DNA from: Phyto melanocephala
Taxonomy: Eukaryota; Arthropoda; Insecta; Diptera; Rhinophoridae
Direction of reading: 5' to 3'
Assembly: GCA_941918925.1 (NCBI GenBank)
Contig: OW799237.1
Span: 97,499,015 to 97,563,014 of the forward strand
DNA length: 64,000 bases
Shown: positions 38,793-52,164 of the stretch, piece by piece
Numbering within the stretch: position 1 is the first letter of the stretch
Layout: each line of letters opens with the position of its first letter
Notes under the pieces: model-generated
What the model was told of the DNA's origin: nothing
The model's database searches: none
Seen by the model: only the letters and a program-made list of their open reading frames with translations
Made by a program: the position numbers and the translations under genes

Positions 38793-39876
38793 ACCATTTG
38801 TAACCTATAAATTTAAAAAAAATACTTTTGCCACAAGGTTTGCATAAGCATCAAAAGTTTTAAGTGAATTTGTTCAGTTTATAAAAAATACAAAATTAAT
38901 AAGAACTTTAAAACATTTTTTTTCAAAAATTTTTATTATCTGTAGATCATTTTAAAAAAAATGTTCAAAAAAAATTTTCTTTTTATAGACTTTTTCCGTT
39001 ATTTCTTAATCAATAGAAAATTTTATGAGTACTTGCGCGCCTGTAATAACAGAACCTTGTTTTAAAAACCATGAAATCTTTTTTCAATAAATAAAAAATA
39101 ACGAGAGAAATAAAAATAAATTTGTATTTTCTTACATACTATTTTCATAAACAGCACATGTTTGGGCTATGTTTTAAAAAATTTTAATGTAATTATTTAA
39201 AATGATCCCTGAACTACAAAAATATTGTATGTTTACAATAAAGTGTGCCTAAATAAATATGTTTTTAAAATATATTTTTTCTTAACATTTGAATTAAAGC
39301 CATGAAACTATTGAATAAGAAGAATATTTATACAAGAATTGAGTATTTGATAAATAAAAATTAATACTGTTTTAAATTTCAGCAGCTAAAAAATGTATGT
39401 TTATATTTAAGTATACAAATGTAAATAATATTGAAGATACATGTGTATATAGTTATAATGACGTTATGTTTTATTAAAATCATTTATAAATTCTTTCTAT
39501 TATAAATAATAATGTTTCATGTAAAGTATTTTTAATTACTTATATTCTTTAAGTAAAATCGTTAAGTATTTCATTGGAAGATCTAAAAAAAATTAAAAGT
39601 GTGCTGTAAAAATCAAAATATGAGACCCTGTTAAATATTTTCAAATAATTTTTTTTTCGAATTTTATAAAACTTAAAATTAAAATTTCGTGTAAAAATCT
39701 AAGACTTATTTAGTCCTCTTTTAGTATACAAATGTATATAAATTGAAATCTCTTTTTTAAAAGATTTAATTATTTGCTACTAAAATATTTTGTGGAGAGT
39801 TTAGTTTAGTTTTATCTAAGTTCACCAGGGTTTACTATCATAACTGAAACCAACCTTTACCCAACCAATTTAAATT

Positions 39877-42800
39877 CTATAATCTAGTATCATCAACAAT
39901 ATGATGGGCAGTTTGATCACCGTTAACATTGGGTATTACAACAACGGTGGGTATACCAGTATTGGAAGCTGATCGTAGTTGAGGTGCAAAAGGTTCGCAC
40001 AGCAAATCATCACCCATTGAATGGTGTCGTTGGGCTAAGCCGCGAACTGCACCAACAGCATGGCCAGTGTTTGTAATATTCGAGGCTGACAATAAATGTG
40101 CAGCATCACCTATACTATGACGTAAATTATGTGAATTCACAACATTAATATTACCACTGCCACCACCACTACCAGTGCCAATATTTAAAGAATTATTAGT
40201 AGAATTATTAATCGTGCTATTATTGATACCATTAACCATATATATACTTCCACTTAAATTATGTAATGAATGTGAACTGGCACTCCGATTGTAACCGGTA
40301 GTAGTGATTTGTTTGTTTTGTATTTGGTGTTGCGGTATTAATGATGCATTAAAATTATTACTATTATTGTTATTATTATTGTTGTTAGAAACATATGGTA
40401 GTAAATTGTTATAAAATTTTTGCTCATCGGATGGTGAACCGAATTCCGATGATTCTCGTATGGGTGCTAAATGCAGTTGTGCGGCTGCAGCTATCATCTC
40501 ACCTGTTGGTAAGCCGGATGGACTTGGTCTCTCACTGCTAGCCACATCTTCAAAGGCATCCTCATTTAAAGTCTGTAAAGCTCCGCATATCATTTGTTCC
40601 TCCAATGTAACCTACAAAATGAAAATTTTGCAAGTTTCTTTAATCTTTTCGTTTTGCAATTATCTTGTCTAAAAAAGTTAACCTAAATACGAAGGGGAGT
40701 TAAAATTGGGATTGTATATTAATATAGAAAAAACTACTAAAAAAAAATTTCCATAAAACATAATACATACAAACATATGCGGTATTTGCCGAGTAAATAT
40801 AGATAAAATAAAAAAATCTTCAAAAATTTATTTATGATCCGAGATAGACAAACAGACAGACAGACAGTTCATAAAAACATTAAAACAATATTCTTATAGT
40901 TTTTTGTTCAAAATAAAATAGCAAGTATTTTTTGGTTTTGTTAATATGCCACAGTACATATGAATGTATATCCCCAATATAAATAAATTCTAAATATATA
41001 ATTGGCGTATTCACAAGGTGTCATAATTGTCATAATGTCATAATTTTTAGAAATTGTAAAAGGGTGTAAAACTTTATCAATTAACAATACAATTGTTTAA
41101 TTCATTTTAAAGTTTGTTAGTAAATTATGACATTTTGACAATACGTCATTTAAAACTTTGTGTATAGACGAAAATATGTATATTTTCAAATTTTCAAATT
41201 TTCGACGCTACATATTTATTGCATGTTTTTCTTAGTTTCAATAGTGCAAGTTTTTATAACATATGCAGAAAATAATTTTTTACTAAGTGTTCTTTATGTT
41301 TATTTTTAATAAATCTTTAAAACCAAAAGATCTTAATATCTTATCGAATAAATTAAATATTTTACAGATTTTAAAGTATTGTTGCTCAGATTGGTCCTGT
41401 ATGAAAAACATCACTGCACTGAAAAATGATAGTTTGAGCTGCAAACTTCAATCAAATCTGTTAAAACTAATTATAAATTATATTTACTCAGAATACACTT
41501 TTTAAGTGAAATAAATGTAATTTTGGATTCAAAATACTTAAGAACAGGATGTTTACAACAACATCAATAAAATAAAAAGGATACGAAAAATTTAAACACA
41601 AGTTGAAATGATATACCAAATTATGTTAGAAATGAAAACTACACTGACAAATAAAATATAAATATGATTAAAAATATTATAGTATTACAACTTTTATTAA
41701 TTAGGCATAAACGGATAAACCATGAACTTTTATTTTTATTTTTTTGTTACCTGTAGTATATCGTAATCATGTGCTTTGGACTGATATTGTTTATTGATGA
41801 TTTATTGTGATGCATAAATAAATTTTTTTAAAAGAGGTAAATAAAAATAATATGATTTCAATTATATATATATAGATATGAATATATATGTATGTACTAT
41901 GTATGATTATGAATTAAATGAAAATTATTTATGATATATTCTACACACATATTTGAAATGCTTAAAAAGAATTTCAAGAATTAAACACTGAAGTAGAATA
42001 TATCATTTAGAACTAGGATTATGCTTGTGTATTTGCATGGTAAGAGACTTTTATATTTGTGTTTAAAATTAAAAATATAAATTTTTAAACCATAAAAATA
42101 ATTCACTTTGTTCTTCGTTTGAACTACGTATTATAGGAGTGTTTCATATTTTGGTATTCTGTGTAGATTGTAACTTGTTTGTAACTTGTTATCTAGTGCA
42201 ATTAATTTTTGTCATTCATTTGTCTTCATTTCTTACCTGTTTTTCCATATGAGATGTTGTTGAATTTTTTCTAGAGTGCACTTGATTCGGCATCAAATTG
42301 TGTGAATCAGTTTGATCTTTTGTTGAAGTTGCAACTGAATTGTTTGGTATATCTGCTGCACTAACTGATGGTTTAAATTTACGCTGGGCTTTTTCACAAT
42401 CACGCATAGTAGTAATGAGTAGACGGAAGAGTTCCCAATGTCCAAAACTTAAATTTAGAACCTTTAAAAATTGATTATGCAAAAGATAGAAAACCACTTG
42501 TTACAAAATTACTTTTTCTCGTTTTATATTGAAAATAATTAGTTTACCTGCTTTAAATCATTTAATTCACAATATTTTAGAACACGTCCATTAACTGAAT
42601 TTTCCTTTAGAATAGGGGCTAATTTTGCTAAAGCTGGTTTCAAGTCCTCAACACGTTCAACTAAACTTACGACACCATCAATGGTTAAATCGGACAGTTT
42701 TGTTTGTAAAATATCATCCTAAATTAAGTAAAATCTTTAAATTATGAACAAATTTTGTAAATAAATTAAATGAAAACTCACTCCAAATGAATCAGCAGGT

Positions 42801-45800
42801 GAACTTAGCAGGGGAGTAATAGATGGTTCAATGCTAGAGCTCAAATTCCGTTGCCTCAATTCTTGCATGGCGTAGTCATTTGGTAATAGCTGATATGGTG
42901 GATAAGGCCCCAAAGGTGAAGGCATATAAGTGGTGGGTGTTGGCGGCAAACGTATTGGTGGCTGAATGCTAGGGCGATTATGTAGAACCACTGCACCTTC
43001 ATCTTCGATTGATTGTTGATCCTCTGTAATTAAAATCCAAATATAGATTGCCCGCAAAATGGAAATTATTTTAATCATAAATACCTTTTAATACTTTTCT
43101 TAGATACGGATCTAAATTAATGGTAAATGGAAGAAATATACGCAAATCTGCTACCAAGAGATCAGATTTATGTAATTGCAAAAAGGCATCTAATTTTCGT
43201 TCATCACGATCTAACTCTAAAAGGGGAGCAGCTTCTCGTAAACAAGCCAATTTAGGTCGCACTCTAAAAAAATAATAAAATATCAAGTTATAATATTTAA
43301 ATTTTTTATAGGAGTTCTAAACTAAACAGATAATGGACTTACTTTTCATAAACAGATTGTAGGGAAACACTATCATCAAACTGATCCATAAATTGATCAT
43401 GATACAATACAATCATACTGGCTCTTAAAGGCCATTGTTCGGTTAAATTAATCCAAGAACTTAAACGATACCAACTAAAATCAATTTGGAATGCTTTCAA
43501 TAAACGCACTGAAGAATTAAAAAAAGAATACATATTCAATTAATTTAAGCTAAAAAAAATCCATCTTAATCAATTACCAGTAATATAAATAACATTCATG
43601 AGACGCCTCATACTTCGAGGATTCACATCGCTAAAGTAATCGTCTGTCAACATTATTTTTGACATGTCTAAGACACCCTGTGGATTTTGACCCAGACGAT
43701 GAAGGTTCGAACCAATCGAACTGGCCACTGACTCTGATAAACGTAACTTTTTGCCTTGACCTGTTCCTCGTACACCGCCTGCCATTGGCCCTCTTAACTT
43801 CTCTTGACTTGACATTATTTCCGAAGCATTTGATAAACGTCTAGCCGAAATTGAATAACCCATAGTAGGAACATCATCTCCCTGTAGCTCTCCATAATTA
43901 CGTTTAAACAGCAAGGCAGTCATTTGAGCTCGTTGAACCTTACGCAAGCCCGAATTTTGTAAGTAAACCGGCAAATGAACCAAATTTCTTAGAAAATCAT
44001 GACCGCCAATGCCACCTTCAGTGAACAGGCGGCGACTATTAGCCTCAGCGGCTTTAGCGATAACATGCGGATCGACAGCTATAAGTACAACAAAAGGCCG
44101 ATTGGGTGAAGACAATAGAGTTTGTATAGCATTCAAAACAGACAGAATTCTTTCAGTATCACAGGAGTCTAAGGCATCAACAACGCCAACCAACCGGCTC
44201 TGTTGGCTGGTGAAAGCATCAAGACACTAAAAAAAATTTAATTTTTAATGCATATTATGAAATGAAGCATTTTAAAGCCTTTTGAACTCACCTTTACCAT
44301 GTCGGTCATTAAAGCCACTTCGGCACCCATAGCAGTCAAGGGAGCACCCTCATTTGATCGTACTGTTCGCTTTAGATGACGGCCTTGCGACACAAACAGC
44401 GAGCCAACCGCTTTGGCCAGCACATGAAGGTTTGTGCAAATTATACATACAAACACAGCACATATAACGTAAATAGGTACCAAGACATTATCACGTTCCA
44501 CATTGGTGCCGTGGGCAAAATAGGCCACCACCAGCGAAAGACCAACAATTAGCGCCAGCAAACCAATCTCAAAAATTAATACTATAGGAACACAACACAT
44601 GCGGCGCCAACGCCAACCAGCCGTTACTTTCAAAGGTTTGGGACGAAAGGCCCGATAAAGTCTAGTCGACAACCATCCATAGTGCATTTCAATGGCCTCA
44701 AACAACGAGGCCAACATATGGGCCACAGCACCTTCTCCCGTGGGTGAAGCACTACTGGCTTCGGCAAAATGAAAACGTACTGGTTTTGCCTGTGAATCAG
44801 CCTGAGCACCAGGTGGGTGACAAAAAGCCACTTGTAAAATCAGTCTTAGACGTCCAATGCGCTTTAGAATTCCATGATCAATGGAATAAGCCCAATACAT
44901 GTCCATTTGGTAATTGCAATAACGTATTATACCTAAAAGAAGATAGGCAAATACGAGGAAACCAGCACCAGATACTCCAGCCCACAAAGCCGACCAAGTA
45001 ACTAAGCCTATAATGGTGCCCAGAATTAGAGCTAAATGAAAGCATACTAAAAATAACAGGCTACCAGTTCGCAATGGAGGTTCAGCCCATTGACGTGCAA
45101 AATTTGTCATTTCATCTTTAAGTTTGTTAAGCAGGAAGGATTTACCACTGCCCCACTTGGCATATAAGCCAACGGTTATGGGGGTGGTTAAGGTAGGATC
45201 ACTTAATACATCAGCCAATGCAGAAGAATACAATTCATAGCCCAGCATACCTTCGGAGTCCTCATTCGTATTTAAACGCCTCGAACCAAATACTTGACCT
45301 AGAATTGTTTTCTGATGGGAAGTATCTATAACATAGGGTGTTTCGCCGGACTTATTAGGCCTATATAACAATTGACTATTTTTTGGATTTCTTAATAAAG
45401 CTTCCACAATTGCCTTTGATCTAGCACGCATGGCAATATGCAGGCAAGTATCTCCTTTCTTATCACTAGCACCCACTTTTGCCTTACGATCTAACAACAT
45501 TTGTACTATATCCAAGTTGCGATTGCGAACAGCTTTCAATAGTGCTGTATCGCCATCTTTGGTAGCAGCTTCGAGATCAGGATTAGTATGTAGTAAAATC
45601 TTAACTATTTGATTGTGACCCTTTTCCACAGCCGTATAAATGGCTGTCTTGCGATCCTTACCCTGGATATCAACGTCCGCATGTTTCTTTAGTAAAGCTT
45701 CTACCACACTACGATGACCGCCCTTGACAGCATGAATAAGCGGAGTATCGCCTGCACGATCCTGTATGTTGATATAAGCACCAGCCGCAATCAAAGCAGC

Positions 45801-46713
45801 AGCAATTTCTTGATAACCTTCACGTGAAGCAATTGACAAAGCCGTCATGCCATCCTTATCAAGAGCGTTGACATTAGGTTTCTTTTCCAGCAAAGATATT
45901 ACGCAATCCGTGTGGCCCCCTGAAACGGCTACCAAGAGAGGTGTCCAAGAATACATGCCAGCTGTATCTACATTAGCTCCAGCCTTTAATAGTGTATCCA
46001 CTATCTCAACATTACCCTTGCGACATGCCCATACTAAGGCAGAAGTGCCATATTTATCACCAACATTCACCTTAGCACCATGACTAACTAACATTTCCAC
46101 TATTTCCTTAAAACCTCGGCCAGCGGCCCATAGTAGAGGACCCAAATGATAGTTGCCATGAACATTAACATCGGCTCCTTTATCCAAAAGAAATCGCACC
46201 AAATGCGCATGGCCACGGTAAGCAGCCCACATTAGGGCAGTCCAACCTCCCTAATAAAGTAAACAAAAACAGTAGTTTTTTTTTGCTAAAAACATAGTGC
46301 AACTTTTAATAAAAGGATAATTTTCTTTTGAAAAATTCATCAAAAAGTATATTTAGAGAATTATAAAAACATGTAAAATTATAAAACTTGTCAAACGCTC
46401 TTACCATATCACGATGTTCAATATCAGCACCATTATCTAATAACAACTGTACTATATCGATATGTCCCGCTTTAGATGCGCACAGCAGAGCTGTCCAATT
46501 ATCATTATCCTCAGCATGAATATCAGCACCACGTGCCAAAAATTCGAGCACAAAAGGTGTTAGACCACGAGCCGCCACAACCATAAGTACAGTAGTGCCA
46601 TTTTCGTCACGATCATCAACAGACAAATGACGACTATCTAAAAGAGCACGAAGTCCGGATAAATCATCTGTATCCACATATTGAAGAAGTGCTCGATGTC
46701 CCAACGAACCCAT
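39877..46713 (-). CDS. Kidins220: Kidins220/ARMS ankyrin-repeat KAP-NTPase membrane scaffold
   Basis: Nine coding exons: 46713-46405, 46250-44292, 44226-43578, 43508-43343, 43263-43085, 43023-42782, 42718-42548, 42461-42237 and 40611-39877, 1544 residues. About eleven ankyrin repeats fill residues 5-420. A KAP-family P-loop domain follows, with Walker A GLYAKWGSGKS (about 470) and the Walker-B-like VVLIAVDP. Two pairs of membrane helices (about 507-550 and 657-720) are inserted in it. A Pro-rich stretch (IRLPPTPTTYMPSPLGPYPP) and the SAM-like domain (about 1170-1250, NGRVL...L, LSFGHWELFR) precede an Asn-rich tail. The protein ends DTRL, a class-I PDZ-ligand pattern. Kidins220 scaffolds neurotrophin/Eph-type receptor signalling at the plasma membrane. 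Coding sequence may begin upstream, because the first exon opens at 46737 in frame (NLNRFGDS) after an acceptor. Confidence 0.95.
39919..39924 (-). promoter_or_regulatory. Kidins220: Candidate internal 5' splice site in the Kidins220 terminal exon
   Basis: AACG|GTGATC, phase 1. It is the right phase to join the exon at 33684. Match to the insect donor consensus is moderate. Confidence 0.35.
40855..40885. repeat. GACA tetranucleotide tract
   Basis: Five consecutive (A/C)AGACAGA-type units in intron 8 of Kidins220. GTCY tracts of this kind are common in mini-me-related dipteran repeats. Confidence 0.4.
41018..41152. mobile_element. MITE C (ATTGTCATAATGTC termini), copy 1
   Basis: ATTGTCATAATGTCATAATTT at the left is inverted, with small changes, at 41123-41145. 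The same terminal motif bounds the element at 61344-61461. It is non-coding and lies in Kidins220 intron 8. Confidence 0.5.
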
Positions 46714-46737
46714 AGAATCTCCAAAACGATTGAGGTT

Positions 46738-48580
46738 CTAACAAAAAGAAAAATCAATGAATATATGCAAAAAAATCAAGATTTTGGTGTGGATTATTTT
46801 TTGGAAAAAGCAGTATTATAATTATGTATTTGTTTATTTTGTTGGTTAAAAAAATTGGATAGCATATAAATGAATTTAAAAAAAACATGCATTACACGAA
46901 TCTTAATTATTTATAAGTTAATATAGGGGATCTACCTAAAATTGGGTTTATAAAACAATGCAATAAATTTTAATAATAATAGTTAATAAAAAAAAAATAA
47001 CGATTATTTAAATTTAAATACAACTGATTTATATCGTTAACTGGTCATTCAACAATATTAGCGGTAGAAGTAGTATTTTGGAAAATTATGACTGGCGTAT
47101 GCATAGAAATAATCAAAGATTTATGAAAAGGTTATTAACAAAATTTGTTTAAAGAAAACCAGTTGAAACCAGGTTTTGTAATTATTTAAAAGGATCCACA
47201 AATGTTAGTTAGGATTGTTAGTTACAGCCTTCAGCAGTGAAGCGGTTTTTTAAATCTGGTTGCCGAAACTAAAATTAAAGATATATAATTTTTTTTCATA
47301 AATGAAAACAAATTGAGAACTGTCTGAATATTACTGCGTTAATCGATGTATATAGATATATAAAAGTTATAGTAATCGGAACAGATGATATAAATTATTT
47401 ATGTTGATGAACGGTGTTAACAAATGGCTTAAAATTTTATATAAATAACACTATTGTTAATATACCTTATCATATATAATATAAGCGGCATCGGATCAGT
47501 AAGTAATCTTCATACAAAGTTTATAAATATTATTTACTTATTTTCAGTAAATAATGACAAATAAAATTTTAGAATTATTCAGATATAGCCATAATTGGAG
47601 TAGAGATAGCAGCAATTAATATGGACTATTTAGAAAGAAAGTTAGAGTTATTGTCTTCGGAATATACAAAAAAGTATTTTGACAAGGCTTTTGTTAAAGC
47701 ATTCTGATCAAAACAAATTCCTAAGAAGAAGCGAACCACAAAGGAAGTTTTGAATAAAACAATTTTACAAATTTTATACCAACTTAATATGTATTGATAC
47801 ATACATATACTTATCTATGCACCTGTAAAATGTATTAAAACATGTTATAGCCAGTAAAGCGGACAATGCGTCAAACATCCCTACAAATAATATTGGACTA
47901 CATGGTCCATTTTAGCTAAATGGACTACTTACAACATGGTTCTATGTAATTCAGTCATGGACCATATCATTTTTAAACAAGAGATTGCGTTAAACGACAA
48001 GTGTTCGTGTTTTAACGATTACATATGTTGTTGTTAAGACGTATACATTGGTCGTGCAGGTGATCCATCGAGTAGTGGCAAAGAATAGTTTTGAGACTAC
48101 TCCGATGGGTTATATGGTCCAGCCCTAGGATATCGTAATGTCAAATCGACCACGTTTTCTCCATACATTTGGATGATATTTGGATTAGTCCTAGTCCATT
48201 GCAGAGTATTACATGCGTGTATGGACTAGTGGCGGTTTCTGCAAGGATATTGCTGAATGTGTACTAACATACTTGAGAAACTCTATTACAGTAAATACAT
48301 TCTTTACAACAAAAACCTTTATTCCTTAGCAACATGAGAGTGTTTCTTCTAAACGATATCAACAGATATCATTTACGATAACGCTAAATGTTATAATAAA
48401 AATCAATAAGCCGAGTGATATTAAATTGTTCTAAATTGCTATAATATTGTTGTAATAAAAACCCCGATTGCAATGGCAATTATGAACAATTTGGGGAATC
48501 AAAGTGAAAACTCAAAATACAGAACAGGCACGAAAAAGTTTCTTTTTAGATTTTAAAAAACTTTTCCAACATTTTTTTAT
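46738..48580. other. Region upstream of Kidins220, non-coding
   Basis: The first visible exon of Kidins220 is preceded by an acceptor, so a 5' exon must lie further upstream, but I could not place it. 47900-48260 has several TGGTCCAT/ATGGACTA inverted motifs suggesting a mobile-element relic. Confidence 0.4.
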
Positions 48581-48592
48581 ACATACATCCTA

Positions 48593-48631
48593 TCCTACTT
48601 CCTACTAATGTAATAAATGTGAATGTTTGTA

Positions 48632-48640
<9 letters not shown>
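48593..48640. repeat. TACTAATGTAATAAATGTG motif block
   Basis: CCTACTAATGTAATAAATGT followed by GAATGTTTG recurs, slightly changed, at 60543-60575 and 60820-60850, and inverted at 60155-60180. Here it runs directly into a dinucleotide microsatellite. Confidence 0.55.

Positions 48641-48702
<62 letters not shown>
48634..48702. repeat. (AT)n microsatellite
   Basis: About 34 AT dinucleotides with a single G interruption. Confidence 0.95.
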
Positions 48703-48709
48703 GTCAATC

Positions 48710-50320
48710 ACGCAAAAACGACTGAAAGGAACTAAATTAAAATCAGCACATAGATATTCTAACAAACTAGATTAACACATAGGCTACTTTTTATCACGAT
48801 AATAACGCGAAATTGTTGGTAAACTCATCATCCCACATCCTAAATGGGTTGTTTGTGTTGTAAATATTTTTATTTATACTAAGTCTACCTTTTATACCTA
48901 AATACTCGAAAAGCTGTCGATATTGCTATTTTTTGTCTCAGTCCATATCTTGTGTTTTCTTTTTTGACAGAATGGATACATTTCCAACTTAGGCCTTTCC
49001 AAGAATGATATACCCAAATAAAGATTACGCCAAGTGCATGATAACCTGTTAGATAAAAGGTTGGCAACCCTTACCCACAGGTTGCATGAAATTTGAGTGC
49101 CAACATGAGTTGCCAGCTTGTTTTATGTGTGAAATTTACAAATTTATGCGACAATTGTATGTTATATTTGAGAGCTTGCAGCTCTGCCATTAAAACAACT
49201 AGCAGTTTGAAATTATTAACCAATAGAAACACAGCTTGAGTGACGTTATTTTTTATTCTATCATTCTTCGGCCTTTCTGTATAGTTATTGACACTTATCA
49301 ATTATTTCTTATAAATCTTATCAAACTGAAGTGGTCTATGAAGAAGAGACTTATATATACTAAAATGCGTTAAAATAATTACCATTCAAACTATATGAAA
49401 ATGTTATATACAAACCAAACTATACGATAATTGAAACTCAATGTACACATTATTTTCCACTTAAACAAAATCGCAAATAATATGAAAAAGCTGTACATAC
49501 ATTAACTTGAGTATTTACCAGTACTGCCAGGACAAAATGAGAATTAATACAACAAAAAAGTATTATTTTGTGAAACTTATGATACAATACAATAGTTGTA
49601 CGAATTTTCTTTGATAATTTTCCTATTCATGTCTTGTGCCATACATACAACAGTACTACTTATGTTTTTAGAATTTCATCAGAGATGGAAATGTTAATAC
49701 TTTATTTATTGATATAAAGTTAATTTCCTGCAGCAGACAACTCTAACTTGAATTGGACAATTTTATATGATGTTTTTTTTTAATAAATTTTTCAATTACA
49801 TTAAAACTTAAACATTTTTAAATTGCAATATGGCATCCCTTACATTGTTTTTTTTTAAGAAATCATTGCATTTTGGTTTACATTTTTATTTTATTCGTAA
49901 TCATTTAATTTATAACACATTATTTTCGAATATGCCACTCAAAAATATACAAAAATAAAATTGAAAAAATTGCAAAGTAAATAAAATCCTAGCATGTCAA
50001 GTTGTCGTTTGTGTGCTTAAATGGTTGATAAAAATTTTAAACGAAATAGCGATAAACAACAACAGTAAACCTTAAGAACAAATTGTGATAAATTAAAAAA
50101 AGGGATAAGACGCTGTCAAACAAACTTATAGAGTTATATTAGCGTTAAACTATTGACAAAGTGTTAGCCACACAATGTTAAAAAAATTATATTTTAAAAA
50201 TTTCTTTTTCAAATACGTAACGTTTTATATTTTACATATTTATATTAAACATATTCATAAAATAGTACATATTTTTTTCTTTCATTTACATGTTATTTAG
50301 AGAATTTTTTTTTTTAACTA
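48710..50320. other. Non-coding intergenic stretch
   Basis: No gene supported. Frames on the minus strand at 48885-49301 are open by chance. Weak inverted motifs (TATCATTCTT with GGCCTTTC) at about 48989 and 49260 may mark an eroded element. Confidence 0.4.
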
Positions 50321-50322
50321 TG

Positions 50323-51998
50323 AAGTGAGTAAAAAAAAACTTATACACACCATTCAAGCCTAAACGTAGCCTTGGTCCAACAACTTATTATTTTTTAATG
50401 AAATTAGCTTTCCAATATACGTCAGATATTATCTTTTCTAAATTATTCATTTCCTTTTATTATTAAAATCAATATGAAATTTCAAAAAAATAATAAAAGA
50501 TTTAAAGATTTATGGTCACACTGTTTCAAAAGCCATTAAACAGTATAAGGAAAACTTGAACATTGAAAAAAATGTGTAACAAATATTGGTAAGTCAAAAG
50601 GATTCGAACAACTCTTTCAAAGAGCACCCAACACTTCTATCAGAAATGAAGCTCTTAAAGCTAAATGCTCTTATTATTTTTTTGCGCAAAATCAAAGCTA
50701 ATACTGGCTTTGTAACAACTTAGAAGCGAAAGAACGAGCGAAAAAATTTAGGTTACATTTTATTTTAAAAAACACACCTGTTGTGTTGTGGATGATAAAA
50801 CTTATGTACTGGCAGAGTTTTTACAACTTCCGGGTCAAGATTTTTATGCAAAGAACAATACCGGACAAAACAAGTAAGAGTGCTATATTCGGCCGTGCCG
50901 AATCTTATATATCCTTCACAACGTGTAGTCATGCAATAATAATTGTTTGTATCACCATTTATCTCATATGAAATACGTACATACATACATATAAAAAACA
51001 TACATATGTATATAAAAACATCCCACTGTAAAATTATAAATTGAGTTTACGTATTTATGTTTAAAAAAAATACAAATAAAAAAATTAAAAATAAAAAAAA
51101 AATATAAATAATATATATGTAAAATAAAAAAATTAATAATAATTTTTTTTTTTAGGTCAGCTGGGATTTGATGCCACGTTTGTATAAATGTATGTTGTTG
51201 TTATTATGAAAAGAACGAGGTGGTCGTGGTTTTTCCTCATATCTCAGTTGATTATGTACCGATTTTTCTGATTTTCAATACCGCGGGTCCAGGCGATGTC
51301 AGAGGGGCTTCAAAAAGTTAATTTCAAATTACACACGGACAGCTTAATCGACTCCCCTTTTCATAAGCTTTTAGAAAATATATACTTTATGGGGTCTGAA
51401 ATGAAAATTGTAGAAATTTCACACGGAATGACAAACCTATATACACCCTTTTCACTGTGTAAAGGGTACAAAAACAAATGACAAGCCATTTGCAATTGTG
51501 CCAAAAGAAGCCAATCATTTGTAACATCAGGCACGATAAACAACGAAATTTATATTACGGACAGTCTACAAAAGCGACTCTTACCATTCTTAAAACAGCA
51601 CTGAATGCCTTTATATTTCAAACCCGATGTGGCATCATGCCACTATAAAAAATGGTCCTTAAGTGGTATTTAATGTCAATTTTGTACCACGAGTCGCAAA
51701 TCCACCCAACTGACCACAGCTTCTTACTATGGAAAGGTATTAGACTCTTGTAAAAATAATTAAATAACAAAGTGAGAAATCTAAGAACATGTCAAATTTT
51801 CAGCGTAAGCACATCACCTCGCCCAAAAAGGTAACGGAAACAACTATAAAATCTTTAATGGAAGGATTTCCGGAAAAAGTGGATAAATGTTACAAATACC
51901 AAGAATTTGTAAAATATGTGAATAAATTTACACACTTTTGAGATTTTTTATATTAATCGGTTTAAGTTTATTTAACTTAAGTTTTTTCTGACTCACTC
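50323..51998 (+). mobile_element. Tc1/mariner-superfamily element, copy 1, split by a nested repeat
   Basis: The ends AAGTGAGTAAAAAAAAACTTA and the complement of GAGTGAGTCAGAAAAAACTTA form imperfect TIRs. The interior encodes a broken transposase on the plus strand. It has an AKERAKKFRL-like segment, then TYVLAEFLQLPGQDFY, then after the insertion FVTSGTINNEIYITDSLQKR, and near the end SPKKVTETTIKSLMEGFPEKV. Stops and frameshifts abound. The middle is interrupted at 50868-51478 by a DINE-1-like element, which dates the DINE-1-like insertion as later. Confidence 0.75.
50868..51478 (+). mobile_element. DINE-1/mini-me-like repeat, copy 2 (full length)
   Basis: It runs from AACAAGTAAGAGTGCTATAT with the TTCGGCCGTGCCGAA palindrome to the 3' motif TATACTTTATGGGGTCTGAA. 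It ends with the hairpin ACCCTTTTCACTGTGTAAAGGGT, the expected 3' end of Helentron-associated elements. It is inserted in the Tc1-like copy. Confidence 0.8.
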
Positions 51999-52164
51999 CT
52001 TGAGAGACTTTTATGTTTGTAAACGTTTTATGACGATAAAAACTTGTAAAAAAACACTGGGGTTTTTTTTTAATTTTTATTTTTTTTTTTAATTTGGGTA
52101 GATTCTTATAACTCTAAAATATTTTAAAACATTTAATACAATTAATAAAAATGTTTTATTTAGC

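Larger units (their letters stand above)
33685..39876 (-). other. Kidins220: Region between the two Kidins220 ends (possible 6.2-kb intron)
   Basis: It holds MITE B copy 2, a DINE-1-like 5' fragment (35066-35125), a diverged direct duplication (38078-38650) and a short plus-strand ORF (38592-38792). The rest is AT-rich with nothing recognisable. Confidence 0.5.

Noticed and set aside
41287..41505. 72-residue plus-strand ORF in Kidins220 intron 8
   Set aside because: Low-complexity composition, no acceptor or poly(A) support, antisense to an intron.
44238..44291. Extension of the Kidins220 exon past 44292 to a stop at 44238
   Set aside because: The GTGAGT donor after AAG and the acceptor at 44227 keep the frame and continue the KAP domain (CLDAFTSQQSRLVGVVDALDS), so the extension is intron.
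49071..49301. Minus-strand ORFs at 48885-49301
   Set aside because: Random frames without family similarity. Only weak inverted motifs hint at an eroded element.
50585..50605. B-box-like GGATTCGAAC suggesting a tRNA
   Set aside because: No A box at the proper distance and no cloverleaf. It lies in a transposase relic.
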